Source: Tribonema minus (lineage: Eukaryota; Sar; Xanthophyceae; Tribonematales; Tribonemataceae). From it: a stretch of 64,000 bases of DNA. Position 1 is the stretch's first letter. Each line of letters starts with the position of its first letter. The notes under the pieces are model-generated. The model made no database searches. It was not told the origin of the DNA and saw only the letters and a list, made by a program, of their open reading frames with translations. The translations under genes were made by a program, and so were the position numbers. Of this stretch, positions 36,801 through 44,435 are shown one piece after another. The stretch is from the NCBI GenBank assembly GCA_017506865.1, contig JAFCMP010000105.1, positions 124,001-188,000 of the forward strand, given 5' to 3'.

Positions 36801-39669
36801 GCAACGGCTTCTCCGCGCCGCGGCCCTCTCAGGCATAGGACAGAAGCGGCGTCCGATCGCCTGCTCCAGTGTCTGGCGCAGACTCCTCGGGTCCACAGCG
36901 GCACGGAGTGTCAAGGGCAAGATATCGGGGCTGCTGGCCTCCATGTCGCAGTTTGGCGTAGGATACCGGTCTGGCGTCGAGCATGTGGCAGCGCGCGCGC
37001 GCGTGTGGCACGAGCTGTATGGCACCACTATCCAACTGGACTGTGAGAACGCATTTAACAGTGTGGATCGCGCCGCCATTGTGCGGGGGCTTATGCTCTT
37101 CTGTCCGGAGCTGCTCCCGCACTTTGAGTCCGTATACTGTGGTGACACTGCCCCAGAGATGCGGGTGGAGGTGAACGGTGAAGCTCGCATTATCTGCTCC
37201 CACCTAGGGTGCCAGCAAGGGGACCCTCTAGGGCCGCTGTACTTTGCAGTGGCAGCGGCCTTCCTACTCTTCTACCCTGATGGAGTGAATGCGACGCCCG
37301 GCAGTATGCCGGCCTACGGCCACAGCACAGCGGAACCGCCAGCCCCGCACTGCGCTTTCCTGGATGACCTCAACGTGCTGCAAGCTGCCTACTTCGACGA
37401 TGCAGCGGCCGCTGGGGTGGCAGAGGTGATCCGCCGGCTGGCGGCAGGGGGCCTACGCGTTCGACCAGACAAGTCGCTGGCCATCGCCATGCGCGGCACA
37501 GTGTTTGATGAAGCGGCCAGAGCACGCCTGCGCGCCCTTGACATACCGTTTGTGGACACCACCATGCCAGAATCCAGTCAGGGCTTTACGTCGGTCGGGG
37601 TACCGGTAGGGCACCCAGCCTATGTGCACGCTGCCATGAGCAAGCATCTTGTCGACGCAGGGACATGGCGATTGTCGTGGCAGCTAGCTGGAATGGCGCG
37701 GCATCACCTACAGGCAGCACAGTTCATTCTACGCAGGTCACTGACGAAGCGCATGGGCTTCTTAGCTCGGGTCGTTGACACGGCTTTGAGTGAGACATGG
37801 TTGCACGCGTTTGACGGGTTCTGTGCATGGACGCTCGAACGCATGCTGCATCTGCACGGCTGCTCTACCGCGGCAGCCATGAAGTCACACCTGCTGGCCG
37901 CCTGCACTGCTGGTGACAATGAGGAAGCCAGCAGTGGCAGCGTGCTGGTATTGCCGCGCTTGGGCCCGCCAGAACTCACGGACATCGCAGTGCCACTGCG
38001 GGCGTCACGGTTGCCGGAGCGACGAGGCGGTCTGGGCATGCCGCTTTTGGGGCTACTGGCACCAGCCGCATACACGGCCCAGGCATGCACAACACTGAGG
38101 CCGGCAATAATTCATGCCACTGTGGCAGCAGGGGCCCTGAGGCTCGGCACTGACGAACACGGCGCAGTCACCTGGTTCGCGCAGCACTCATGCGCAATAC
38201 GCGAGGACCAGGGACTGCCGCCAATCATCGAGGCCGTGCGACGCTCTACGCGAGCGCTGACAGCTGATGGCGGCGAAAAATCACGCACAGCTGTGGCCGA
38301 GCAGCTCCCAGCATCGTTGCTACGGTGGGCAGCAGATACGACGGCCGCAGCGTCGACGCTCCCCACTGCGGTGCAAGCGATCTACGCCGCAACTGCCGTC
38401 ACGGAGACAGTGACCACTGAGCCAGCCCCACACACCCACGGCATTGTGCCTGGCGCCGAGGCGGCCGCTGCGGCGGCGACCGTACCTGGCCCTCAAGCCG
38501 CTGCCGCGGCTGCCCCTTCCACGCCCGCTAAAACACAAACTAGCGCGGAAGAAAGCAGCTGCAGCGGCGGGCAGGAGGACGACGACGACGACTGGGAGGC
38601 CTATGCTGATGAGATCTGCAGGAAGGTAGTGCCCCGCCGCCGGCGCGGTCACTTCACGCACGGACTACAAGCCGGCCTTTCAAATGTTCTTCGACGTCAA
38701 TACGAGGATTGCCTGGTGGAGGACCTAGAGGCTGCCTCGGCTGGTGCCGTGGGCAAGCCGACGCAGGCTGCACCTATTGGTGACTCGCGCGACACCAGCC
38801 GCCGCCGCCAACAGGCTAGCGCACGGGTCCTGGCGCAGCTGCGCAGCCAGCGTGCGTCCGGGGCAATGGCGTGGATGAGCGTGCCACCCACTGCCAATGA
38901 CCGCCCGGGTGCGGCGCCCATGTCCAGTATGGCAGCAGCCACGATGATTTTGATTGCGATCTTCATAGACGGGTGGGGCATACAGGGCGAGGTGTGCCCA
39001 TGGCGGTGCAGTGATGTGAGCCCCACCTCCACGCATGCGATCAGCTGCCCCAGCCAGCACATACGGGGGCACAACGCGACACACACTGCCCAAAAGCGGT
39101 GCCTGCAGCGCATCTTGAGACAGCACCATGTCTCTATTGTCCGCAATGAGGACGCTAGCGTCTTCAAGGTACCGGGGTATCGGGCGGACACAGTCATTGA
39201 CCCAGGGTGTCTGCACTTTAGCAGTGCATACCGTAACAAGGGAATAGTGCTAGACACAAGTGTGCGCGCGCCCACAGCGAGCTCGTACCTGACAGGCAAA
39301 ACAAATGCCTCGAACACGGACGGCTATGCTGCTGGGGTGGGGGAGGACGCGAAGGTCAAGCACCACACCGGCACCTTGACGTCATCTTGGGCTTTTGTGC
39401 CATTCGTGCAGGAGTCGTACGGACGGCTGGGCAAGCAGACAAGCCTTTTTGTTAAGGAGTTGGCAATGCACTCAGCACTGTGCTCAGGGGGGGGGAAGGC
39501 AGATGTGTTACGCAAGGCCGGGTTAGCTAAGCGTCAGATCCTCATTGAGCTGAGCATATCGCTGGCGCGGGAGTTGGCGGAGCGCGTCATGGCGTACACA
39601 CGTGGAGCGCGAATGCTGGGCTGTGTTGCGGCGCCGGTATCCAAGCTCCTAGGGCACAGCGCAGACTAG
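30838..39669 (+). CDS. Non-LTR retrotransposon polyprotein: zinc fingers, OTU-like protease, reverse transcriptase, restriction-like endonuclease
   Basis: 2943 aa without interruption. Residues about 67-130 are a GPPPIP tandem repeat. Cys/His clusters near 571 (CRMCDKF) and 1332 (RCPLCTLAFW) look like zinc fingers. Residues about 1085-1285 resemble an OTU cysteine protease: the Cys motif is VGNGNCLIHTAL and the His motif GHFELLV. The RT lies near 1900-2300: motif A IQLDCENAFNSVDR, motif B GCQQGDPLGPLYFA, motif C FLDDL in place of the usual YxDD. The C-terminus (about 2720-2860) has a CPWRC...H...C zinc knuckle and RADTVID...GIVLDTSV...K, the PD-(D/E)XK nuclease of R2-type elements. It would nick the target and copy its own RNA at the nick. 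The ATG chosen is the first after the T tract; a later start is possible. Confidence 0.88.
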   Translation: MPFKAMALHWLTSPASHGEGSPLKRKRGQRNHGLNTGLWWWQVKAARQSDTRRRRRHGVGRWVRLAIPPPPPIPGPPPISGPPPIPGPPPIPGPPPIPGPPPIPGPPPIPGPPPIPGPPPIPGPPPPQLMAQSSRPRPMPEVPVCSQVAELCRSMRRLHLSSADSDEPQGSGSHAHVKKRRRHLTSPGASNHCNRGCSQTKRPRHQPASDSESQAASLREALPPTAIIVLSLVVLPPPAASTRRRATLPPDPPVATTPMPKRRSRRKTPLVTAATAAPAAGPAPANQVVAQPRTTVTAAAACGRKVTSDLTAAATPRAADMVPKPPAAAAASDGQRGAAASRRGRRRGANAGPPLGRLGSIGSINRPESPCGKLSALAKAVTMTVPVPMEVGEPTSGPAGHQRRITSRPSQPASSGASPQWHPGPQPMEVTAAATPCAADMVTTAPAAAAAPGGERGAAAPRRGRRRASAQSTGSVTRPEPQSGGALAKPVTVTMPVPMEVGEPGPAGHQRQITSRSLQPAGSGASLSGGSVTSDGNSRNGHPISGITARTDLAPAKIHAANRKVNIPGLDCRMCDKFIVRANPRALDKNCPAAHACAHQRTRHTGKGKQFAELHVQLFLDHRPICGGLEQVCDGCGNLFIRRTAASATTPSGDLGALDQCDVWRCADCLAGPVAATACTLSGCDRASGHDHIADIHTRPTTCAAAAGGAAVGGGNSLKPTAALLAAASKCGPIRKILGCEHLGVDPRQAHASTLDGVAVAPLPRLTRSSTMGVLPGESRASDSGATMSSNDRVPSTPGSAAAAVAAGAQSSECPRDPTGSHWQGLLGAAGALARRVRALALAPNRARVTVLCAWPTGTKLEPGRTSRRLHAPATQTLLGRTPCAPLVNQMHDLTVTFSLLSLREEGNDLAAVFDQLSLREPVVARSPRQPAGKHGESDVTQAGDNSTHATMTETASVTAMVASGKRSRRRGKHRRRTQERQAQCDNSPAPLGQLAPATTPPRGGASAPSAPISGPAKVTTVTVATRIPSTVCHTVTVEEQQDALAKATNYGFSTWHTGLQALHKQALGENTATLARGGELRPVSNVGNGNCLIHTALHGIGSVAVEHGLPAPALVIAMREALLDGMVAYVTQGAGKQGASMSSMRQLTAHAAAQPACTREQFDTYGTRARCLAIEYGTNETDSKDSGHTLLLQRLQEEGVWGRPLGLSVWAIVAAVYAVSVTVWQAKPQATGSTQKSTGLVLAQLMGLPAVFAPATPAQPDCHLDVLWTPPGLYTNVGHFELLVAPAAAPPLPTTMTASATTQADSTHITAPSRTQPRTALQLPQQPEPLRCPLCTLAFWQLGQKEDSKQRGKLSAASRMAPVVAHFNGGSCTRSMLNPEASTSHCQQNPAATYAKGIRQQVDHDPSGDRAPSGSSTCSTGAHHAKHVQEMSTMYGCTAEDFLRAVRKLSACTGACGLVHMSASAGQRQCALTSPCHTCRRNGSAPTRARPAVPPGQSEGGGAGSDGAAAAAGAAAATPPKLPAVPASGAANSKSSKKRPAATATGAQRRRRTAAAAAPPSSAGSRTQSDSLRLQDSSPPHGTAVGWADMDVDPPDDAASPPPPTTTTSGRPSKPQARASLAWDLSTPSVVHALDQTNEADLLLLRFTTTANPFRTQLQCTQWARLVEHATRLLADATDSAREAARVRLHHGAGAFAHQVSQTLVQRGYRLLHLLAAMAFGRQPEGTGMPPAARLAALLSGDFAELLRKTLSAAAALRAPKPNNAAMASAQTNFDADWTEADSRQQTACAALSGKRRGVGLAAARLEAREACAPADEVTAQVLAAKHPETGTRPGVVDTPMEQVRGLVRDARRHCLHSAGVATTTGPAGSGSPVFESGQAHDHSDRPEDAASAAGRRLEVEAADILSTLSAAGAGKAGGLDGLRYEHLLMAAGPGAPVKAATRPVSSASPGLAGDSESDVMEPAFAHHLAKVFTTLLVEPELLPEQSQRLLRAAALSGIGQKRRPIACSSVWRRLLGSTAARSVKGKISGLLASMSQFGVGYRSGVEHVAARARVWHELYGTTIQLDCENAFNSVDRAAIVRGLMLFCPELLPHFESVYCGDTAPEMRVEVNGEARIICSHLGCQQGDPLGPLYFAVAAAFLLFYPDGVNATPGSMPAYGHSTAEPPAPHCAFLDDLNVLQAAYFDDAAAAGVAEVIRRLAAGGLRVRPDKSLAIAMRGTVFDEAARARLRALDIPFVDTTMPESSQGFTSVGVPVGHPAYVHAAMSKHLVDAGTWRLSWQLAGMARHHLQAAQFILRRSLTKRMGFLARVVDTALSETWLHAFDGFCAWTLERMLHLHGCSTAAAMKSHLLAACTAGDNEEASSGSVLVLPRLGPPELTDIAVPLRASRLPERRGGLGMPLLGLLAPAAYTAQACTTLRPAIIHATVAAGALRLGTDEHGAVTWFAQHSCAIREDQGLPPIIEAVRRSTRALTADGGEKSRTAVAEQLPASLLRWAADTTAAASTLPTAVQAIYAATAVTETVTTEPAPHTHGIVPGAEAAAAAATVPGPQAAAAAAPSTPAKTQTSAEESSCSGGQEDDDDDWEAYADEICRKVVPRRRRGHFTHGLQAGLSNVLRRQYEDCLVEDLEAASAGAVGKPTQAAPIGDSRDTSRRRQQASARVLAQLRSQRASGAMAWMSVPPTANDRPGAAPMSSMAAATMILIAIFIDGWGIQGEVCPWRCSDVSPTSTHAISCPSQHIRGHNATHTAQKRCLQRILRQHHVSIVRNEDASVFKVPGYRADTVIDPGCLHFSSAYRNKGIVLDTSVRAPTASSYLTGKTNASNTDGYAAGVGEDAKVKHHTGTLTSSWAFVPFVQESYGRLGKQTSLFVKELAMHSALCSGGGKADVLRKAGLAKRQILIELSISLARELAERVMAYTRGARMLGCVAAPVSKLLGHSAD
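31050..31215 (+). repeat. 18-bp minisatellite encoding GPPPIP
   Basis: About nine tandem units of GGGCCCGCCGCCGATCCC type encode a proline-rich, collagen-like or linker segment near the N-terminus of the non-LTR polyprotein. Its high GC departs from the flanking host DNA. Confidence 0.9.
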
Positions 39670-39747
39670 GCTGCTGCGTTGACGCAAGCTTTTCGATTGC
39701 ATAGGCAACCCGGCCTCCCTTGGGCCTTTATAAATACAAGTCCATAC

Positions 39748-42700
39748 GTACCTTCATCATCTGGCATAGGCAGCACCAGATTGCTCATGAAGTTGCTGCC
39801 TTGATCTGACACCAGTTCCTTAATCAGGCAGCCACAGTCTAGCATGACAGTCACTGTCACCAGCTGCCTTGCAGTCTCTTCTTCACCCATAGTCTTCAGC
39901 AGAAATAGCCAGACATAGCCACAAGCTCCTTCAACCACAGTGAGCAAGTACAGGAATCCTTCCTTGGACCTCTTCTTTGCATACGAGATGTCCGTGTATA
40001 GCCGCTGATATATTTTCAACGTCTGTGGTAGTGCCTGTATCGCCTTGTCTGCTGGCGTTTGCGCATTTGGCAGGCATGACAGCTACGCGCATATGTGCGG
40101 ACATCTTGTCCCCTATCAGGCCAATAACATCGCTCTGCAATCTTGATGTGGGTAGCACCCGTGCTTGGGTGTTGCACACTGGCATCATCATGTCCCAGTC
40201 TGAGCACTAATGGCCTCAAATTGAGTGGAACAACCCACTGGAGTAGCATAACGCCACACTTCGGGTAGCTAGCTGTACAGTGAACAAGCAAGCCATCCTC
40301 TTCAATGGTGTAAAACTCTTGGTTGACATGCATAGCAACACCCCTGTCTTCCGGTATCTCTGCACTTTCTAGCAGCCGCTTTACTGCTGAGCAAAACGCA
40401 TCTCTTTTCTGCATGGTGATGAAAGCCTCCCTGCTCAGCATGGCTGGTACTGGGACTTTATTCTGGCTTTCCTCTCCCCCTTCTTTTGAAGGATCCCGGG
40501 CAGGCTCTGGTCTCGGGATTGTTCTTTTGCGTTTTTGAGGTGGAGAAGCATTCGCTTCGCCTGGGCCCTGATCGGCGCTGTCTGCAGAGTGCGAGCCAGT
40601 AGAAGGCTCCTGCTCAACTTCTGAATCAGCGACTTGCTCGCCTTCGGGTTGAAAGGCATGTTGCCACTCGGCATCTAGTGCATCATCGCTGGATTGGGAT
40701 GCTTGGAGGATGCGTGCCTTCAAATTGGTGCAATGTAGCTCCCATGGAATGCTGTGCTGCAAATTCAGGAATCTTTGGAGACCGGATGTGGTGACCTCGC
40801 TGCGATCCAACTCTGGAGGGTCGGTAAGCACTGGAGTATCATCAAGCAGTGCATCTTCATCTTCAAGTGTTTCTTGCAGCTCTTGGAAGCTTAGAGTGCG
40901 CAGCTTTGCCACATAAGCTTCGGCTTGGCTGGCCACATCATTGAAATTGAAAGGGACTCCATAGCTCGAGCTCACTGCTCGGCATCGGAACGTAGCTACT
41001 TTAGCAACGTTCTTGGCATCGGCACGCTGAACCCCGAACTCGAGGTCGGACGGCATTGAATTGCAAGCTTGAATGGTTTCATTGTCCGTGGCGAAACTCA
41101 CGCCAGACAGAGGTGCAGGGGCGCTAGGCACTACTTCAGGCCATGCCTCATCTGCATGATCATGGGGTAATGGTGCATCCATCTCTGCCTGTTGGGGCAT
41201 TCGAGAAGGTGCATCAACCTGATTTTTCTTGCCAGGTCTGTGCTGGATGGTCACATCATACTCTTGAATGCGCATTGCCCATCGGAGCAATTTGCCATTA
41301 TAGTCCTGCAAGGACAATAGCCATTTCAGTGCGGAAGCGTCGGTTACCACAGTGACGGGATTGCCCCATCCATAGGGCCGAAAGTGATTGAGGGAGAGCA
41401 CTACGCCCAAGCACTCCAGGGCTGTAGCTCCCGGCTTCCTGTCTTGCACTGAATTGATCTTGCTGTAATACCCCACAACAACTTCTCGTAGCTCAGTGCC
41501 GTCTTCAAGTTTCCTTGTGCCCATTTCTGCCCATGGAACGGCTGTACTCTTGCCTTCCAATTCTGACACGGGTCTGTATTGAGTGAGTATGCCAGGTACC
41601 GCCGTCTTGGATGCGTCCGTGTGGAGCACAAATGGTAGGCTGAAATCAAGGTGCATGACAATACTGGCACTGCACATGGCTTCCTTCAAATCTTGATAGG
41701 CGTCAGCTCTGCGCTTATCCCAGACCATACGCGCGCTATCTTTGGTCAGCTCCACTAGAGGTGCTGAGCGCTGTGCAAAGTTGGGAACGTATCGCCTGTA
41801 ATGATTGAAGAGGCCCAAGGCAGCTTGAACTAGCTGCTTGTCTGGCACTCCATTCTTGAGCTGTGCTCATGCCTTTCATGGCCTGAACCTTTTCAGGGTC
41901 GGGACGAATACCATCGGGTCCTACTATGTGGCCTAGGAACTTGACCTCAGCCCTGAACAATTGGCACTTATGCCTTGCCACACTCATTCCGGCAGCAATG
42001 ATTCGCTTGAGGACATTGTCTAGATGCTGTAGGTGGGACCCCATGTCCTTGCTGTATACCAGCACATCATCTACATATACCAGGGCATGGGTGCCGAGGG
42101 CAGCGCCCAGTATGTGGTGCATGAATCGCGTGAATTGTGCGGGCAAATTGACCAATTCAAATGGGGCCACTTTGTATTGCCACAGCGAGCCATTGGGTGC
42201 TCTGAATGCAGTCTTGGCTTTGGCATCTTCTGCAAGGGGAATCTGATGATACCCTGCTGCCATGTCTATTGATGACAGTATGGCTGCCTCTTGGACTTTT
42301 TGAAGCAAGTCATCAATGTTGCCCAACCCATGGCTGTCCTTCCTTGTGACAGAATTGAGCTTGCGGAAGTCAACGCAAAAGCGTATCTTGTCTCCCTGCA
42401 CAGCTAGTACTGGATTACAAGCCCATGGACCGTCCGCTGGCTCTATCTGGCCACGTGCATACACCGCTTCAATGTGCTGCATGATGTAATCAGCTTCTTT
42501 TTTGGCCCACCTTCTGGCCTTTTGGGCGATTGGCTCAGCATCACCGGTGTCAATTTCAATTTCAAATTGATTTGTCACCCGGGGGTTCTTGGGGTCTTTT
42601 GCAATGCACTGCGGTTTGACTTGAGCATCTCCATGACTCTGTCAGCCCACAACCTTCCTTGGTCGTCCTTCTTCTGCAGCATTTTGATTGTCACACCCTT

Positions 42701-43480
42701 GGGACTTATGATTTCCCGTAATTCATCATCAGTGCACTCGCCAAGGTCCTTATTGTGCTCGTTGGCAACTGATCGTGCGTGCTCAGGCGGCTGCGACTTG
42801 CGGCTGTTGCGAGTCAAATGAGGTTGCAGTACTTCGCGTGGAGAGTCACCCCCCCTTATTTGAGCTCTGCTCATTTCCTCAATTTGGGCGTGTACTAATT
42901 GGCCCATAATGGCTTCTTCAAACTTCCCTTCAAGCCATTCCCTTATGACCTGCTGAAGGTCCATGATTTCATCTGAGGAAAGCTTGTGAATGTACCCCAG
43001 GTACGTGCCCCTCTGTATGACAATTGGGGTCGCTGTGACAGTTGTCACTTCCAGAAATGCCGTATTACTGGAGTCTGCGGTGATTATTGCCCTTGAAAAA
43101 GCGGCTCCCTGTTGCATCAGGCGCTGATAAGTCTGGGACTCATAGCCTGGGATAAATGCCGCTGAGTAAGGCGCAACTCCTTGTATAGGGGGTGTCAACC
43201 CAACTTCAACAAGTTGACGGCCTCTTGGGGGTACCACTATACTCTCAGTGGTGCGCACCGCCCGATGCTTGGGGGGCTCTGGTGCACGTTGAAGTGGTTC
43301 TTGAAGTTTGTCTCGAAATTTGGGCGGCAAGCTCGCAGCTTTAACTGCATCATGCATGTTGGCATTGCTCAGAGAGGTGTGCGGTCCATTCTTGCCTTGC
43401 GTGAGAAACTGTTGGTTCTCATAGTCAATGACTATGGACTTGCAGCATTGGTGCTGCGTAGAGTTTAGCTCTCTCATGGG
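39748..43480 (-). pseudogene. Element 1 pol: RT, RNase H and integrase core, frameshifted
   Basis: In gene order the frames are 43477-42575 (pre-RT region and RT start, beginning MRELNSTQHQ at an ATGA overlap with the protease stop), 42578-41736 (RT with FCVDFRKLNS and YVDDVLVYS), 41848-40016 (RNase H with HTDASKTA, spacer, and integrase zinc region HPSTGATHIKIAERCYWP...C..C), and 40019-39748 (integrase core with YTDI and SDQGSNF). Against element 2 there is a 1-bp loss near 42605, a 2-bp loss near 41865 and a 4-bp loss near 40035, so the polyprotein is broken in at least three places. The protease upstream is split by an insertion. Confidence 0.85.
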
Positions 43481-43489
43481 GGCACTGCA

Positions 43490-44424
43490 TTGCCTTTCTC
43501 GCCAAATGGTCGCAGAACCATATCTTCATAGTCAATTATCGACTTGTACGACCCAAAAAGTCGCTGCCCAGCAAAGCTGGTATGTCTGGTAAGTTGACCA
43601 CATAGAACTTGTGCTTGAGCAGGTGGTCACCAAACCGTACACTGGCATGTACTTTTATTATATTCCACTTGTGGCTGTGGAAATGCCATGTTGTAGGTGT
43701 GTCGCCTTGTTCTCACTCTTGGATGTAGCATGCAAAGCTTGCACGCCACACCCCGCCCCCCACATCACCCCCAACAAAGCACCCGCAAGCGACTGTCCCC
43801 CACATACTAGCAGGGATACCAAACAAAGCTACAAGACTCTCCCCCCACAGACAGACCCGTCTTAGGGCCACCCAGCTCCACGCAGACTCCATCTTAAAGT
43901 TTTCATGCAGGCCAAGGTCACCATAATGGGCCCTGAACTGGAGATTGTGGCTATCTACGTGAACCCCGATATCATAAAGATAAGCAGAGGGAGTCACTGG
44001 GCGCCAGGCGCTGACGCTAGAAAGAAAGGCTATATAACTAAGCAAAGCATCGCCTCCTTGATGAGCGGGACGGTGGTTCACCGGGCCTCCCATATCACCC
44101 CCAACCTGGCATGTACCACGCCTATTATGCTGATTTTGGCATCTGAATCTGCCAGTGCCATGAGGGTAAAATCCCCCTTCTCAAGCCGGCATATAGAACC
44201 TGGAGGCAATATTTATCAGCCTCACGCTTCGACAGAATGCTGGCTTCTGCACCGCTATCTATGAGCGTGTGCATCGTGGTTTCTTTGATGTGCCCCTTTT
44301 CAATTACGCGCAAAGCCATTTGAACATATGTGTTGCGCTTGCTAGAGCCTTGCACATGCACAGTTCGCTCTCTGATGTTGGCAATGCGACTGCGTTTACT
44401 GGGCACTGCTGTAGCCCTAACCAC
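43490..44424 (-). pseudogene. Element 1 retropepsin, split by an insertion
   Basis: The N-terminal part (44424 downward) holds the aspartic protease motif LIDSGAEASIL. The reading then shifts near 44210 relative to element 2 (which reads ADKLPPGSICRLEKGDF). Homology stops at 44105 and resumes at 43652 after a 453-bp insertion. Retropepsin cleaves the gag-pol polyprotein; this copy cannot be functional. Confidence 0.85.
43653..44105. mobile_element. 453-bp insertion in the element 1 protease
   Basis: The insertion is flanked by CTGGCATGTAC on both sides (43642-43652 and 44106-44116), a 9-11 bp target duplication. Its left end begins with the 15-bp word TTTTATTATATTCCA seen as a stand-alone micro-insert elsewhere in the window. 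No inverted ends and no recognised protein were found. A plus-strand frame (43905-44105) includes VTIMGPELEIVAIYVNPD, vaguely like an endonuclease strand, which is not enough for a call. Confidence 0.75.
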
Positions 44425-44435
44425 TCTGGCTAGGT

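Larger units (their letters stand above)
30039..39747 (+). mobile_element. RLE-type non-LTR retrotransposon, full length, 9.7 kb
   Basis: It is inserted in the integrase of element 1 and flanked by 14-bp direct repeats GTACCTTCATCATC (30025-30038 and 39748-39761), a target duplication typical of target-primed reverse transcription. Element 2 has the uninterrupted target. Layout: about 800 bp of 5' leader with a 32-nt T tract (30790-30821), one 2943-codon ORF, and a 78-bp 3' tail (39670-39747) without poly(A). Domain order (N-terminal zinc fingers, OTU-like protease, RT, C-terminal restriction-like endonuclease) is that of the R2/NeSL/Utopia side of non-LTR elements. The uninterrupted frame suggests a young insertion. 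Confidence 0.88.

Noticed and set aside
43905..44105. Endonuclease-like strand (VTIMGPELEIVAIYVNPD) as evidence for a LINE fragment in the 453-bp insertion
   Set aside because: Too short and without catalytic motifs; the similarity is only impressionistic.
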